This document shows, in pieces, positions 1 through 9,034 of a stretch of DNA of 64,000 nt. Position numbers and translations under genes: made by a program. This DNA is from Streptosporangium album (GTDB lineage: Bacteria; Actinomycetota; Actinomycetes; Streptosporangiales; Streptosporangiaceae). The notes below the pieces were generated by a model. It was not told where the DNA came from. It searched no databases and saw nothing but the letters and a program-made list of their open reading frames with translations. The stretch's first letter is position 1; each line of letters opens with the position of its first letter. The stretch is taken from assembly GCF_014203795.1 (NCBI RefSeq), contig NZ_JACHJU010000001.1:3968001-4032000 (forward strand). The letters are read 5' to 3'.

Positions 1-191
1 ACAAGATCGAGGGTGACCTCCGTCGCGAAGTTCAGGCCGACATCCGTCGCAAGATCGAGATTCAGTGCTACCAGGGCATCCGGCACCGCCGTGGCCTTCC
101 CGTGCACGGTCAGCGTACGCAGACCAACGCGCGCACCCGTAAGGGCAAGAAGAAGACCGTGGCCGGTAAGAAGAAGCCCGGTAAGAAGTAG
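1..191 (+). CDS. rpsM: 30S ribosomal protein S13, C-terminal part (5' end outside window)
   Basis: The frame that ends with TAG at 189-191 encodes the last ~62 residues of S13, a small-subunit head protein that contacts the P-site tRNA and the inter-subunit bridge. The [19 protein letters not shown] segment and the lysine-rich tail are typical of S13. The start lies before base 1. It is followed by rpsK 45 bp downstream, the usual order in the actinobacterial rpsM-rpsK-rpsD-rpoA-rplQ operon. Confidence 0.96.
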   Translation, partial: KIEGDLRREVQADIRRKIEIQCYQGIRHRRGLPVHGQRTQTNARTRKGKKKTVAGKKKPGKK

Positions 192-236
192 TCCGCGCAG
201 CCGCAGGACCGAAGACCTCAGGAGTGAAGGCAAAGA

Positions 237-641
237 ATGCCTCCTAAGAGCCGCCAGGGTGCCCCGAAGAAGGTGCGCCGCAAGGAAAAGAAGAACGTCG
301 CTCATGGGCACGCCCACATCAAGAGCACGTTCAACAACACGATCGTTTCGATCACCGACCCGAACGGGAACGTGATCTCCTGGGCCAGCGCCGGCCACGT
401 CGGGTTCAAGGGCTCCCGTAAGTCCACCCCGTTCGCCGCGCAGATGGCCGCCGAGAACGCCGCTCGCCGTGCCATGGAGCACGGCATGCGCAAGGTCGAC
501 GTCTTCGTCAAGGGCCCCGGTTCCGGCCGTGAGACCGCAATCCGTTCGCTGCAGGCGACCGGCCTCGAGGTTGGCTCCATCCAGGACGTCACCCCCGTGC
601 CGCACAACGGCTGCCGTCCGCCCAAGCGCCGTCGCGTCTGA
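237..641 (+). CDS. rpsK: 30S ribosomal protein S11
   Basis: A complete 134-residue S11, a platform protein that lines the mRNA exit region of the 30S subunit. The conserved core is visible ([19 protein letters not shown] near residues 27-45 and the C-terminal [16 protein letters not shown]). The ATG at 237 has a GGAG-type ribosome binding site about 13 bases upstream. It is co-oriented with rpsM and rpsD and is presumably translated from the same polycistronic message. Confidence 0.98.
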   Translation: MPPKSRQGAPKKVRRKEKKNVAHGHAHIKSTFNNTIVSITDPNGNVISWASAGHVGFKGSRKSTPFAAQMAAENAARRAMEHGMRKVDVFVKGPGSGRETAIRSLQATGLEVGSIQDVTPVPHNGCRPPKRRRV

Positions 642-661
642 CGCCCAGGAGAAGATAGAAA

Positions 662-1288
662 ATGGCTCGTTACACGGGTGCGGACTGCAAGCTCTGCCGC
701 AGGGAGAAGACCAAGCTTTTCCTCAAGGGCAAGAAGTGCGAGTCCGCGAAGTGCCCCATCGAGATCCGCCCTTACCCGCCGGGTGAGCACGGTCGCGGTC
801 GGCCGAAGGAGTCTGAGTACCAGCTCCAGCTCCGCGAGAAGCAGAAGACCCGCCGCATCTACGGCATCCTCGAGAAGCAGTTCCGCAACTACTACGAGGA
901 AGCCAACCGCAAGGGTGGCAAGACCGGCGAGAACCTCCTCCAGATCCTGGAGAGCCGTCTCGACAACGTGGTCTACCGCGCCGGTTTCGCCGAGTCCCGC
1001 GACGCCGCTCGCCAGCAGGTCCGTCACGGACACATCCTGGTGAACGGCAAGAAGGTCGACATCCCGTCGTACCGCGTCCGCGAGCACGACATCGTCGAGG
1101 TCCGTGAGCGTTCGCGCAACCTTCTGCCCTACGAGGTGGCGCGGGCCACCTCCGGTGACAAGACGTTCCCGGCCTGGCTGGGCGTCGCTCCGGAGGCCAT
1201 GCGCGTCCTGATCCACCAGCTCCCGGTCCGTCAGCAGATTGACACCCAGGTCCAGGAGCAGCTGATCGTCGAGCTCTACTCCAAGTAG
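662..1288 (+). CDS. rpsD: 30S ribosomal protein S4, zinc-cysteine form
   Basis: A complete 208-residue S4, a primary 16S rRNA binder and assembly initiator. The S4 RNA-binding domain lies roughly at residues 97-160 (ESRLDNVVYRAGFAESRDAA onward). The N-terminus carries four cysteines at positions 9, 12, 26 and 31 (C-X2-C-X13-C-X4-C), the zinc-binding 'C+' arrangement; many actinobacterial S4 proteins lack these residues. The gene sits 20 bp after rpsK with an AGGAGA site ahead of the ATG. Loss of cysteines in zinc-independent paralogues is established for several ribosomal proteins; no second S4 is in this window. Confidence 0.97.
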   Translation: MARYTGADCKLCRREKTKLFLKGKKCESAKCPIEIRPYPPGEHGRGRPKESEYQLQLREKQKTRRIYGILEKQFRNYYEEANRKGGKTGENLLQILESRLDNVVYRAGFAESRDAARQQVRHGHILVNGKKVDIPSYRVREHDIVEVRERSRNLLPYEVARATSGDKTFPAWLGVAPEAMRVLIHQLPVRQQIDTQVQEQLIVELYSK

Positions 1289-1299
1289 TAGCTCACGCG

Positions 1300-1327
1300 G
1301 GTGCCGTGCGGTCCGCCGTACGGCACC
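1300..1327 (+). terminator. rpsD-rpoA intergenic hairpin
   Basis: A 12-bp stem (1300-1311 with 1316-1327, one G-U pair, TCCG loop) lies between rpsD and rpoA. There is no strong T tract after it, so partial termination, attenuation or RNA processing is more likely than a full stop, since rpoA needs readthrough or its own promoter. Confidence 0.5.
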
Positions 1328-1386
1328 TATGCTGTTGTTCGAGCGACGTCAAATAGCGGGCGTCGCCATGCAAGGGGAGATCCCAC

Positions 1387-2403
1387 ATGCTGATCGCTCA
1401 GCGTCCGACCCTTCTCGAGGAGTCCCTCGAGGAGACCCGGTCAAAGTTCATCATCGAGCCGCTGGAGCCGGGTTTCGGCTACACCATCGGCAACTCGCTG
1501 CGTCGCACGTTGCTGTCGTCCATTCCGGGCGCGGCCGTGACCAGCATCCGCATCGAGGGCGTGCTGCACGAGTTCTCGACTGTTCCGGGCGTCAAAGAGG
1601 ATGTCACCGACATCATCCTGAACCTCAAGGAACTGGTGGTCTCCTCCGAGCATGACGAGCCCGTGGTGATGTACCTGCGCAAGCAGGGCCCCGGTGACGT
1701 CACCGCCGCCGACATCGCGCCTCCGGCCGGTGTCGAGGTGCACAACCCCGAGCTCCGCATCGCCACGCTGAACGGCAAGGCGAAGCTGGAGATGGAGCTG
1801 ACCGTCGAGCGCGGTCGCGGCTACGTCTCCGCGGCGCAGAACAAGCAGCCGGGCCAGGAGATCGGTCGCATCCCGATCGACTCCATCTACTCCCCGGTGC
1901 TCAAGGTCACCTACAAGGTCGAGGCGACCCGTGTCGAGCAGCGGACCGACTTCGACCGTCTGATCCTGGACGTCGAGACCAAGCCGTCCATGAAGCCCCG
2001 TGACGCGGTGGCCTCGGCCGGCAAGACCCTCGTCGAGCTGTTCGGTCTCGCCCGCGAGCTGAACGTCGAGGCCGAGGGCATCGACATCGGCCCGTCGCCG
2101 ACGGACGCGGCCCTGGCCGCCGATCTGGCGCTGCCGATCGAGGAGCTGAACCTCACGGTCCGTTCCTACAACTGCCTCAAGCGCGAGGGCATCCACACCG
2201 TGGGTGAACTCGTCGCCCGCAGCGAGCAGGACCTGCTGGACATACGGAACTTCGGTGCGAAGTCCATCGAAGAGGTCAAGCAGAAGCTGCACGAGATGAC
2301 GCTCGCGCTGAAGGACTCCCCGCCCGGGTTCGACCCCAGCGCGGTGGCCGGCGGCGGCTACGACGACGACGACAGCGCGTACGTCGAGACCGAGCAGTAC
2401 TGA
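1387..2403 (+). CDS. rpoA: DNA-directed RNA polymerase alpha subunit
   Basis: A complete 338-residue alpha subunit. The N-terminal assembly domain (residues ~1-230) includes [20 protein letters not shown], which dimerises and nucleates core polymerase. The C-terminal domain (residues ~250-315, with [20 protein letters not shown] and [13 protein letters not shown]) contacts UP elements and activators. An acidic tail ([16 protein letters not shown]) closes the protein, as in other actinomycetes. The ATG is preceded by AAGGGGAGAT. It lies between rpsD and rplQ in the classical order. Confidence 0.98.
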   Translation: MLIAQRPTLLEESLEETRSKFIIEPLEPGFGYTIGNSLRRTLLSSIPGAAVTSIRIEGVLHEFSTVPGVKEDVTDIILNLKELVVSSEHDEPVVMYLRKQGPGDVTAADIAPPAGVEVHNPELRIATLNGKAKLEMELTVERGRGYVSAAQNKQPGQEIGRIPIDSIYSPVLKVTYKVEATRVEQRTDFDRLILDVETKPSMKPRDAVASAGKTLVELFGLARELNVEAEGIDIGPSPTDAALAADLALPIEELNLTVRSYNCLKREGIHTVGELVARSEQDLLDIRNFGAKSIEEVKQKLHEMTLALKDSPPGFDPSAVAGGGYDDDDSAYVETEQY

Positions 2404-2488
2404 GTTTGCACATCGGGAGCCCTAGCGCCCCCGGCCTGACCCCGGTACCTCATACGGCCGGGGCAGGTTCACTCTCAAGGAGAACGAC

Positions 2489-2998
2489 ATGCCTCAGCCC
2501 GCAAAGGGTGCCCGTCTCGGCGGAAGCCCGGCTCACGAGCGGCTGATCCTGGCCAACCTCGCCACCCAGCTGTTCCAGCACGGTCGGATCAAGACCACGG
2601 TGGCCAAGGCCAAGCGCCTGCGCCCGCTGGCGGAGCGGCTGATCACCAAGGCGAAGAAGGGCGACATGCACAACCGTCGCCAGGTGCTGACCGTCGTCCG
2701 TGACAAGGGTGTCGTCCACCACCTGTTCACGGAGATCGCACCGACCTTCGCCGAGCGTCCGGGCGGCTACACCCGCATCACGAAGATCGGCCTCCGTAAG
2801 GGCGACGCCGCCCCCATGGCCGTCATCGAACTGGTGTCCGAGCCGCTGAACACGGTCCGCACCGCCAAGGCCCCGGCCGCCACCGAGGCCCCCAAGGTCG
2901 AGGAGCCCAAGGCCGAGGAGGTCACCGAGGAGCCGAAGGCCGCCGAGGCCACTGAGGCTCCCGCCGAGGAGACCGAGGCCAAGAAGGACGACGCCTGA
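2489..2998 (+). CDS. rplQ: 50S ribosomal protein L17
   Basis: A 169-residue L17, a large-subunit protein near the peptide exit. The first ~118 residues are the conserved core ([20 protein letters not shown]; later [15 protein letters not shown]). Residues ~125-169 are a low-complexity Ala/Glu/Lys/Pro extension not needed for the fold, common in actinobacteria. AAGGAG lies 7 bases before the ATG. It is the last gene of the ribosomal operon, and a strong terminator follows directly. Confidence 0.97.
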   Translation: MPQPAKGARLGGSPAHERLILANLATQLFQHGRIKTTVAKAKRLRPLAERLITKAKKGDMHNRRQVLTVVRDKGVVHHLFTEIAPTFAERPGGYTRITKIGLRKGDAAPMAVIELVSEPLNTVRTAKAPAATEAPKVEEPKAEEVTEEPKAAEATEAPAEETEAKKDDA

Positions 2999-3015
2999 TC
3001 TTTCAGGTCCCGTGA

Positions 3016-3060
3016 ACGGGCCCGGCATCCCCTTCAGGGGTGCCGGGCCCGTCCCGTTTT
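3016..3060 (+). terminator. rho-independent terminator of the ribosomal protein operon
   Basis: A 16-bp GC-rich stem (3016-3032 with 3037-3052, one bulged base, TTCA loop) is followed by CCCGTTTT. It ends the rpsM-rplQ transcript. Its position also argues that truA starts downstream at the GTG at 3075 and not at the in-frame ATG at 3012. Confidence 0.88.
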
Positions 3061-3074
3061 CCGGGAGGAACATC

Positions 3075-4037
3075 GTGGTACGGCTGCGCCTGGACCTCGC
3101 ATATGACGGCACCGACTTCTCCGGTTGGGCGAAGCAGCCCCAACGGCGGACGGTTCAGGGGGAGATCGAAGAGGCACTCGGCACGATCTTCCGGCTTCCC
3201 GAGCCGCCGGGGCTGACCGTGGCCGGGCGGACCGACGCAGGGGTGCACGCCCGAGGCCAGGTGGCCCATGTGGATCTGGGAGTCGAGGCGTTCGACGCGC
3301 TGGAGAGCCGGCACGGCCGGCGGACGCCCGTCGTCGACGTCTCCACCGGGGCCGGCGCCTCCGCCTCCACCTCCGTCGGGTCCTCCGCCGGTATCGGAGC
3401 ACCCGTCCCTTCTGGGACCGATGCCGCTCTCCCCGGTGACATCGATGAGCGCCTCTCCAGCCTCCGTAGAAGGCTGGCCGGAGTTCTACCCGCAGATGTC
3501 AGGGTTTATCGCGTTACAGTGGCTCCTGGGGGCTTTGACGCGCGGTTCTCTGCGATGTCCCGCCGATACGCCTACCGGATCTCTGACGCTCCGGGCGGTG
3601 TGGATCCGCTCCGCCGCCGCGAGGTCGCCTGGTACAGCCGGCCGCTCGACGTCGACAGGCTGAACGCGGCCGCAGCCGCCCTGCTGGGCGAGCACGACTT
3701 CGCCGCCTTCTGCAAGAAGCGCGAGGGGGCGACCACGATCCGTGAACTGCAGCGGCTCGACTGGGCCAGGGAAGACGACATCCTCGTCGCGACGGTGGTG
3801 GCCGACGCGTTCTGTCACTCGATGGTCCGGGCACTCGTCGGATCGCTGCTGCCCGTGGGAGAGGGGCGCCTTCCGGTGGATTGGCCTGGGCAGGTGCTGA
3901 CGCGCGCCGTACGGGATTCCGGGGTGCACGTCGCGCCGGCACACGGCCTCTGCCTTGAGGAAGTCCGTTATCCGGAGCCCGAGGAGCTGGCCCGGCGGGC
4001 AGGGGAGACCCGCCGGGTGCGCACGCTCAGCGTGTGA
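3075..4037 (+). CDS. truA: tRNA pseudouridine(38-40) synthase
   Basis: TruA isomerises uridines 38-40 in the anticodon arm of tRNAs. The catalytic Asp is in GRTDAGVHA. The C-terminal domain has [18 protein letters not shown] and [16 protein letters not shown] chose GTG 3075 because GGGAGGA lies 6 bases upstream and the earlier ATG falls inside the terminator hairpin. At ~320 residues it is longer than most TruA (~250-280): an Ala/Ser/Thr/Gly-rich insertion (residues ~80-130) sits between the catalytic motif and the next conserved block. The rplQ-truA order is standard in actinobacteria. Confidence 0.95.
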   Translation: MVRLRLDLAYDGTDFSGWAKQPQRRTVQGEIEEALGTIFRLPEPPGLTVAGRTDAGVHARGQVAHVDLGVEAFDALESRHGRRTPVVDVSTGAGASASTSVGSSAGIGAPVPSGTDAALPGDIDERLSSLRRRLAGVLPADVRVYRVTVAPGGFDARFSAMSRRYAYRISDAPGGVDPLRRREVAWYSRPLDVDRLNAAAAALLGEHDFAAFCKKREGATTIRELQRLDWAREDDILVATVVADAFCHSMVRALVGSLLPVGEGRLPVDWPGQVLTRAVRDSGVHVAPAHGLCLEEVRYPEPEELARRAGETRRVRTLSV

Positions 4038-4133
4038 GGGAGGCGCCGGCCTGCCTGGCCGAGTCCGACTCGCCTTGCGTGCTCCGGTACGGTCGAGGCC
4101 TTCCGCCCGTGCCCGGCTCGGATTCCTCTCCCA

Positions 4134-6230
4134 TCAGCTCCTCGCCCGGCGCTCGACGACCCGGGCGGTCTGGTCGCGGAACGCACCGCTGACCTTTCCG
4201 AGACTCTTCTCCTTCGCCGTCGGGGTGTGGCCGTCGCTGAAGGTGGCGTAGCTGAACACGATGTAGCGCCCCCACACCAGCCCGGCCGCGTAACCGCCCG
4301 CGATGTGGACGCGCTCGGCGCCGGTGCCCGGGGTGCCCGGTAGACCTCGGAACCACAGGTTGCTGTTCAGGTTCTTGGCCTTGTCGACCTCGACGGCGGA
4401 CTCCCGGGTGGGAAGCACCGCGATCCCCGTGGTCACGGCGTACTTCCGCTTGCTGTCCACGTAGGTGGCCCGCAACACCCGGCGGCAGTCCTTGCTGCGC
4501 AACGCACTGGCGAACTTGCCGGCAGCCGCCTCCTGGCACTGCTGGGTGATGTCGGTCTTGACCCTGACGAAGGTCTTTCCCGCGATGATCACCTTCTTGG
4601 TGAAGGTCCCGGCCACGGTCATCGTGCCCGGGTCGGTCTTCTCGGAGTCGAGCATCGCGGTGTTGACCGGATCGGGCTCGGACGGAGTCGGATCCTCTGT
4701 GGGTTCGATCTCCTCGGAACTGGGGATCGGAACAGCCGCGCTGGCCTCCTTCTTGGCGTTGAACGACTGGTAGGCGAAGAAGGCGCCGGCGCCGATGCCG
4801 CCCACCACGACCGTCACCACGGCCGCGACCAGCAGGGTGTTGGCCTTCTTGGTGCGGGCCGGAGGCGCTGGCGGGGAGGCCGCGACCTCGGGCACGGCCG
4901 CGGAAGGCGGGGTGAACGGGCCGCGCACCTCGACCACCCCGGTCGACGGAGCCGGCTGCTGGGCCGGCGGCACCGGAACAAGTGGGAACGGCGGCGCGAT
5001 CACCGGGATGCCGCCCGGCGGGGTCGCCTGGTCCCCGGGGGGCAACGCCGGCCTTCCGGGCTTGGGAGGCTGCGGCGGCGGTACCGGGGACGGCACGGGG
5101 GCGCCGGCGATGGACTCAGGGGACGGCGGGGGCACCTGTGGCATCAGCTCCGATGAGGATGTCGGGCTCTGCGCGATGGGCACAGGGATAGGGGGCAGGG
5201 TGCCCGGTCCGGATGGAGGCGCCTGATCCGGAGGAGCCGCGCCGAAGGGACGGGCGTCCGCTCCGGGCGGCACCGGACCTGAGGCATGCCCCGGATCGGT
5301 GGCATGGTCGTCCGGCCCGGGCGACGGAGTGGAGCCCGGGGGCTCTCCATGACCTGGTGCGGCGGGCATGGAGGGGCGGACGTTGACGGTGGTCTCATCC
5401 GGATCGTCGAAGGATGCCGTGGAAGGCGGCCAGACGGCGACGTCGCCGGGCTGGGCTGCCCCACCTTCGGGATCGGGCCAGCCCGGCTCTCCGGCGGCCG
5501 GAGGCTGCGGAGGGGTGCCCTGGGAGGCAGGAGGCCACTCCTGCTGGGCTCCGCCGGTGGCGGCGGTGAAGGCCGGCGGCGGCTCCCACGGCGGTGCTCC
5601 GGGGACGATCGGCGCGGTGGGCAGCGGCGGGTTGTTCAGCGGACCGGTGCCGGGATGGGCCGAGGGCTCTCCGGCGACGGTCTGACCGTGCCACGCCGGT
5701 GGTCCCGACGCTCCCGGAGAGCCTGGCGATCCCGGTGGAAAGGGCGGACCGGCCCATGGCAGGGCGGGAAGCTCGCCGGGAGCGGGTGGCCCGGCCCACG
5801 GCGGGACGGGCGGACCTCCCGGTGGGGGCGTCGTCACCCATGGCGGAGCGGACGGTCCCGGAGGTGGGGGAGAGATCGCCCATGGCGGGATGTGGGGTTC
5901 GGGGCGGGCCTGTCCCCGCGGCTCCGGAGGAACGGAGGCATCCGGACGCGGCGCGGGTTGCGGGGCGCCGGGCCGTGGGGCGGGGAGGTCGTCCTCGGGG
6001 TCGGCGAACCAGTCGTAGGGAGCACCGCCGTGGCCGGGAACCGTCCATGGCTGGGCTGTCCCGGGCGCCGGCTCCGGCCACGCCGGGGTGTCGTAGGGCT
6101 GCTCGTCACCTGCGAGATCGGTCTGAGGCACGTGCGGCGAAGGCTGGCCGAAACTCGGCGGAGGCGTCGCCGGTGCGGCCGAACCTTCGGCTTCGCGTTC
6201 GTGCTCGGACCCGGATTCCTGGCCACGCAT
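4134..6230 (-). CDS. proline-rich single-pass membrane protein, paralogue of the next gene
   Basis: Function not recognised. Of 698 residues, the first ~470 are Pro/Gly/Ala-rich low complexity with repeated PPWAxPP-like units and are predicted disordered and cytoplasmic. One membrane helix follows (NTLLVAAVVTVVVGGIGAGA), then a ~190-residue extracellular domain with two cysteines (ITQQCQ, RSKDCRRVLRAT). That last domain resembles the end of the protein at 6335-7357 (shared LRA-(T/S)-(Y/F), GTxGxAxLxT, AGG...Y...DGHxP pattern), so the two genes look like a tandem duplication. The long proline-rich arm suggests a scaffold, but this is inference. A -10 hexamer 7 nt upstream suggests a leaderless start. 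Confidence 0.8.
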   Translation of the reverse strand: MRGQESGSEHEREAEGSAAPATPPPSFGQPSPHVPQTDLAGDEQPYDTPAWPEPAPGTAQPWTVPGHGGAPYDWFADPEDDLPAPRPGAPQPAPRPDASVPPEPRGQARPEPHIPPWAISPPPPGPSAPPWVTTPPPGGPPVPPWAGPPAPGELPALPWAGPPFPPGSPGSPGASGPPAWHGQTVAGEPSAHPGTGPLNNPPLPTAPIVPGAPPWEPPPAFTAATGGAQQEWPPASQGTPPQPPAAGEPGWPDPEGGAAQPGDVAVWPPSTASFDDPDETTVNVRPSMPAAPGHGEPPGSTPSPGPDDHATDPGHASGPVPPGADARPFGAAPPDQAPPSGPGTLPPIPVPIAQSPTSSSELMPQVPPPSPESIAGAPVPSPVPPPQPPKPGRPALPPGDQATPPGGIPVIAPPFPLVPVPPAQQPAPSTGVVEVRGPFTPPSAAVPEVAASPPAPPARTKKANTLLVAAVVTVVVGGIGAGAFFAYQSFNAKKEASAAVPIPSSEEIEPTEDPTPSEPDPVNTAMLDSEKTDPGTMTVAGTFTKKVIIAGKTFVRVKTDITQQCQEAAAGKFASALRSKDCRRVLRATYVDSKRKYAVTTGIAVLPTRESAVEVDKAKNLNSNLWFRGLPGTPGTGAERVHIAGGYAAGLVWGRYIVFSYATFSDGHTPTAKEKSLGKVSGAFRDQTARVVERRARS

Positions 6231-6237
6231 ATGTCGA

Positions 6238-6243
6238 AGCGTA
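6238..6243 (-). promoter_or_regulatory. -10 hexamer TACGCT, leaderless-type
   Basis: TACGCT lies 7 nt before the ATG of the 698-residue membrane protein gene; there is no Shine-Dalgarno sequence. Confidence 0.5.
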
Positions 6244-6334
6244 GCGATAGCCAGAGATCGTCATGCGGGTATGGGCGTTCCCAGCCGTATCGCCCGCTGG
6301 TTTTGCGATGAAAATCGACCCGACACCCCACCGC

Positions 6335-7357
6335 TCACGGTCGTTTCCCGGTCAGCGAACGGGACTCCAGAGCGGGCGTGACGGTCGCGTCGGTGGCTCC
6401 GAAAGCCGCCTGATTGAGCTTCTTGACCTCGGACTTCTTCGGCAGGTGGCCGTCTTTGTACTGGAACCAGACCATTACGGCGTAGTGTCCGTGGCTCCAC
6501 CCGCCCGCGAACGCCTCGCCCGTCCCAAGAAATTTGGTGACTTTGTCCTTGCCCGGGAGCGCCTTGAGGTATTCCTCGCGAGACTTACCGGCTCCGGCAG
6601 AGATGACCTTGGAGGCTGCCGCCGACGTCTTGAGGTTGGCGACCCCCACGGTGCCGATGATCGTCCCCGAGGCGTCGCGGAAGCTCGCCCGCAGGAGCTG
6701 GGTGCACTTGCCCGCGGTGAGTGCCTTCTGCAGCTTGTCGCCCACCACGGCGTCATTGCACTTCTTGTCGGACCTGCGGGTGGTCATCTCGTATCTCCGG
6801 CCGCCCAGCGCCACCTTCTTGTGCTTGAACAGCTCGTTCAGCTTGAGCGCGTAGGGGTCGGTGGAGCGGGAGGCGGCGAACCCGAACTTGTCGCCCGGGT
6901 TGTTGGGGACCGGCGCGTTGGAGTCCCGGGGCGGGGGGCTCGCCGTACGGGATGCCGCGGGGGTGTCGGAGTTGGCGAGCATGGCCAGGCCGATGCCCCC
7001 GGCGATCAGCAGGCCCAGGGCGCCGACCGCGATGAAGATCGGCATTCGGGAACGTGGGCCCTCGTCGTAGGGGCTCCACATCGCCTGCCGCTGCTGTTCC
7101 GGCTGCACGGGCCTCGCGGTGTCCGTAGGATCCGCGGTGCGTGGGCTGTCGCCGTACGGCGCGGATCCGGGGTCGCGGAGGCCGTGAGCGTTCGGTGCCG
7201 GCTCGGAACCGCCGGGGCCGTGGCCCGGCGCCGGCTCGGAGCCGTGAGGATTGTGGCCGCGCGGTGCGGGCTCGAACCAGCGCTCGCCCTGTGCGGGCGG
7301 CGACGCGTCAGGCTGGATGTACGGCTGGCGGCGTGGCGGTTCTCCGGGAAAACCCAT
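6335..7357 (-). CDS. proline-rich single-pass membrane protein, paralogue
   Basis: Unknown function, 340 residues. A Pro/Gly/His-rich cytoplasmic region (1-~105) is followed by one helix (PIFIAVGALGLLIAGGIGLA) and an extracellular domain (~155-340). That domain has two cysteines (KKCNDA, GKCTQLLRAS) and a block AGGWSHGHYAVMVWFQYKDG. The domain matches the C-terminus of the neighbouring 698-residue protein, but the cytoplasmic arm here is four to five times shorter. It is tandem with that gene (104 bp gap) and with the CAP gene upstream. A TAGTCT hexamer 6 nt before the ATG suggests leaderless translation. Confidence 0.8.
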   Translation of the reverse strand: MGFPGEPPRRQPYIQPDASPPAQGERWFEPAPRGHNPHGSEPAPGHGPGGSEPAPNAHGLRDPGSAPYGDSPRTADPTDTARPVQPEQQRQAMWSPYDEGPRSRMPIFIAVGALGLLIAGGIGLAMLANSDTPAASRTASPPPRDSNAPVPNNPGDKFGFAASRSTDPYALKLNELFKHKKVALGGRRYEMTTRRSDKKCNDAVVGDKLQKALTAGKCTQLLRASFRDASGTIIGTVGVANLKTSAAASKVISAGAGKSREEYLKALPGKDKVTKFLGTGEAFAGGWSHGHYAVMVWFQYKDGHLPKKSEVKKLNQAAFGATDATVTPALESRSLTGKRP

Positions 7358-7363
7358 GCGCCG

Positions 7364-7369
7364 AGACTA
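7364..7369 (-). promoter_or_regulatory. -10 hexamer TAGTCT, leaderless-type
   Basis: TAGTCT lies 6 nt before the ATG of the 340-residue membrane protein gene; no ribosome binding site is seen. Confidence 0.5.
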
Positions 7370-7392
7370 GCCGTGTATAAGCGCCGATTGGC

Positions 7393-8163
7393 TCAGGAGT
7401 AGCCGAAGTCCTGTGTCCACCAGGGGCCGCCCGGGCCTTCCATGGTCCCGACGCCGGTGGCGGTCAGCTTGCAGTTGAGGATGTTGGCCCGGTGGCTGCT
7501 GGTCGCCATCCAGCTCCGCACCGTCTCGGCGGCCGTGGGGTAGCCGCGGCCGATGTTCTCCGCACCGCCGTCGCGGTAGCCGGCGGCCTCCATCCGGTGC
7601 CAGGGTGACGCGCCGTCGGGGGAGTTGTGGGAGAAGGTGCCGCTCTTGGCCATCTCCTCCGAATGGATCCGGGCCGAGACGATCAGCCGCCTGTCGATCC
7701 GGAGGGGGGCGCAGCCGTGTCGCTTGCGCTGGATGTTGGTGAGCCGGATGATCCCCCTCTCCATCGAGGTCAGGGGAGTGGAGACGGTGGGGGTGTCCTC
7801 CCCCTCCCGCCCGTTGAGGACGTATCGGGATTCGCCCTCATCGGTGTATTCGTCGCCCGAGCCCCTGGAGTTCTTTACGGTGCGCGGCGTGCGATGCTGC
7901 CGCGTCGCCGCAGGGGTGGGGGTGGGGCGGGTGACCCGGGCGAGCGGAGGGTGCCAGCCGGACTGGCCGGCGGCGACTCCGGCGTCGACCCCGGTCTTCG
8001 ACGGTGTGGGCTTGTTCAGGTAGATCTGGTCGGGGCCCTCCTCGCCGCGGCTCTGCCTGCCGATGAGGAACCCGAGCAACAGCACCGTCATCAGGCACGT
8101 GAACAGCCCCATACGGCGCAGGCTGGTCCGCTGGGTGGGCCGGGGGTGAGGAAGCTGCCACAT
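7393..8163 (-). CDS. secreted or membrane-anchored CAP/SCP-domain protein
   Basis: 256 residues. A short basic N-terminus and one hydrophobic helix (FTCLMTVLLLGFLIG, residues ~21-35) lead into a Ser/Thr/Pro linker and a C-terminal CAP (SCP/YkwD) domain. CAP hallmarks are RIHSEEMAKSGTFSH, GGAENIGRGY and SSHRANIL. CAP proteins are extracellular; the bacterial YkwD type has no settled activity. The helix could be an uncleaved anchor or a signal peptide. The Met at residue 18 is an alternative start. It heads a three-gene minus-strand group of exported or membrane proteins. Confidence 0.88.
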   Translation of the reverse strand: MWQLPHPRPTQRTSLRRMGLFTCLMTVLLLGFLIGRQSRGEEGPDQIYLNKPTPSKTGVDAGVAAGQSGWHPPLARVTRPTPTPAATRQHRTPRTVKNSRGSGDEYTDEGESRYVLNGREGEDTPTVSTPLTSMERGIIRLTNIQRKRHGCAPLRIDRRLIVSARIHSEEMAKSGTFSHNSPDGASPWHRMEAAGYRDGGAENIGRGYPTAAETVRSWMATSSHRANILNCKLTATGVGTMEGPGGPWWTQDFGYS

Positions 8164-8316
8164 ACCGCTGTCAAAGATAGAGATGTTTGCAGTGGGGAAG
8201 AAGAGAATGTCGAGAACGTGTCGGAACCGTTCTGTGGAAGCCGAGTGCGCCGATTCCCGGGCAGTCTCATGTCCCAGGTAGACTGCTCACGGACACCGGC
8301 GAAGAGTCGCGTCGTT
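8164..8316. other. intergenic region between divergent CAP gene and rplM
   Basis: Part of a 358-bp gap between a minus-strand gene and rplM. Nothing coding was seen here. The rplM promoter follows at 8317-8346 and leaves a 5' leader of about 170 nt, long enough for an r-protein autoregulatory structure, though I could not assign one. Confidence 0.5.
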
Positions 8317-8346
8317 TTGACCCATGCTCATCTCCGTCGGTATCCT
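8317..8346 (+). promoter_or_regulatory. promoter of rplM-rpsI
   Basis: TTGACC (8317-8322), 18-bp spacer, TATCCT (8341-8346): a good vegetative sigma match and the only such pair in the gap ahead of rplM. Confidence 0.7.
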
Positions 8347-8521
8347 GCTAGTTCGTTGTGTGCGAATTGGTCTCCTCCGCAGACCGATACGCGGCGCGTC
8401 CGGCGTCATCTCCTGAATTCAGGGAGACGGAAGGTCCGGGCTGTCGTGTGCCCGCACCTACCGACCACGTTGCTGTCAGTTCCGACAGCGCCGAAGACGC
8501 GAGCAAAGAAGGCATACGACC

Positions 8522-8965
8522 GTGCGCACGTACACACCCAAGCCTGCCGAAGTCGAGCGTCAGTGGCACATCATCGACGCCACCGACATCGTGCTTGGCC
8601 GGCTGGCCAGCCACGTCGCGATCCTGCTTCGCGGTAAGCACAAGCCGACCTTCGCCAACCATGTCGACACCGGTGACTTCGTCATCGTCATCAACGCCGA
8701 CAAGGTCGCGCTGACCGGTAACAAGCTCGAGCAGAAGAAGGCGTACCGTCACTCGGGCTACCCCGGTGGTCTGCGTTCGGTGACCTATGGCGAGCTCATG
8801 GAGAAGCGCCCTGACCGTGCCGTCGAGAAGGCCGTCAAGGGCATGCTGCCCAAGAATGCTCTCGGTCGGAAGATGATCAAGAAGCTCAAGGTCTACGCCG
8901 GCTCCGAGCACCCGCACCAGGCGCAGCAGCCGGTGCCCTTCGAGCTGACCCAGATCGCCCAGTAG
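8522..8965 (+). CDS. rplM: 50S ribosomal protein L13
   Basis: A complete 147-residue L13, an early-assembling large-subunit protein. Conserved segments include [36 protein letters not shown] and [16 protein letters not shown]. The start is GTG at 8522. The gene is followed by rpsI after 69 bp, the nearly universal L13-S9 pair, and then by glmM as in other actinomycetes. Confidence 0.97.
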   Translation: MRTYTPKPAEVERQWHIIDATDIVLGRLASHVAILLRGKHKPTFANHVDTGDFVIVINADKVALTGNKLEQKKAYRHSGYPGGLRSVTYGELMEKRPDRAVEKAVKGMLPKNALGRKMIKKLKVYAGSEHPHQAQQPVPFELTQIAQ

Positions 8966-9034
8966 TCGCTAGCTGCTTATCGCCAGCAGCGTTGGCCGAT
9001 GGCCGACGCCGAGTAGGAAAGTTAGAGGAGAACC

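Noticed and set aside
3012..3074. ATG 3012 as the truA start
   Set aside because: It lies within the rplQ terminator hairpin; the GTG at 3075 has its own ribosome binding site and the conserved N-terminus.
5286..6311. A 341-residue Arg/Gly-rich plus-strand frame opposite the proline-rich protein
   Set aside because: Low-complexity composition mirrors the proline codons of the minus-strand gene; no conserved features.
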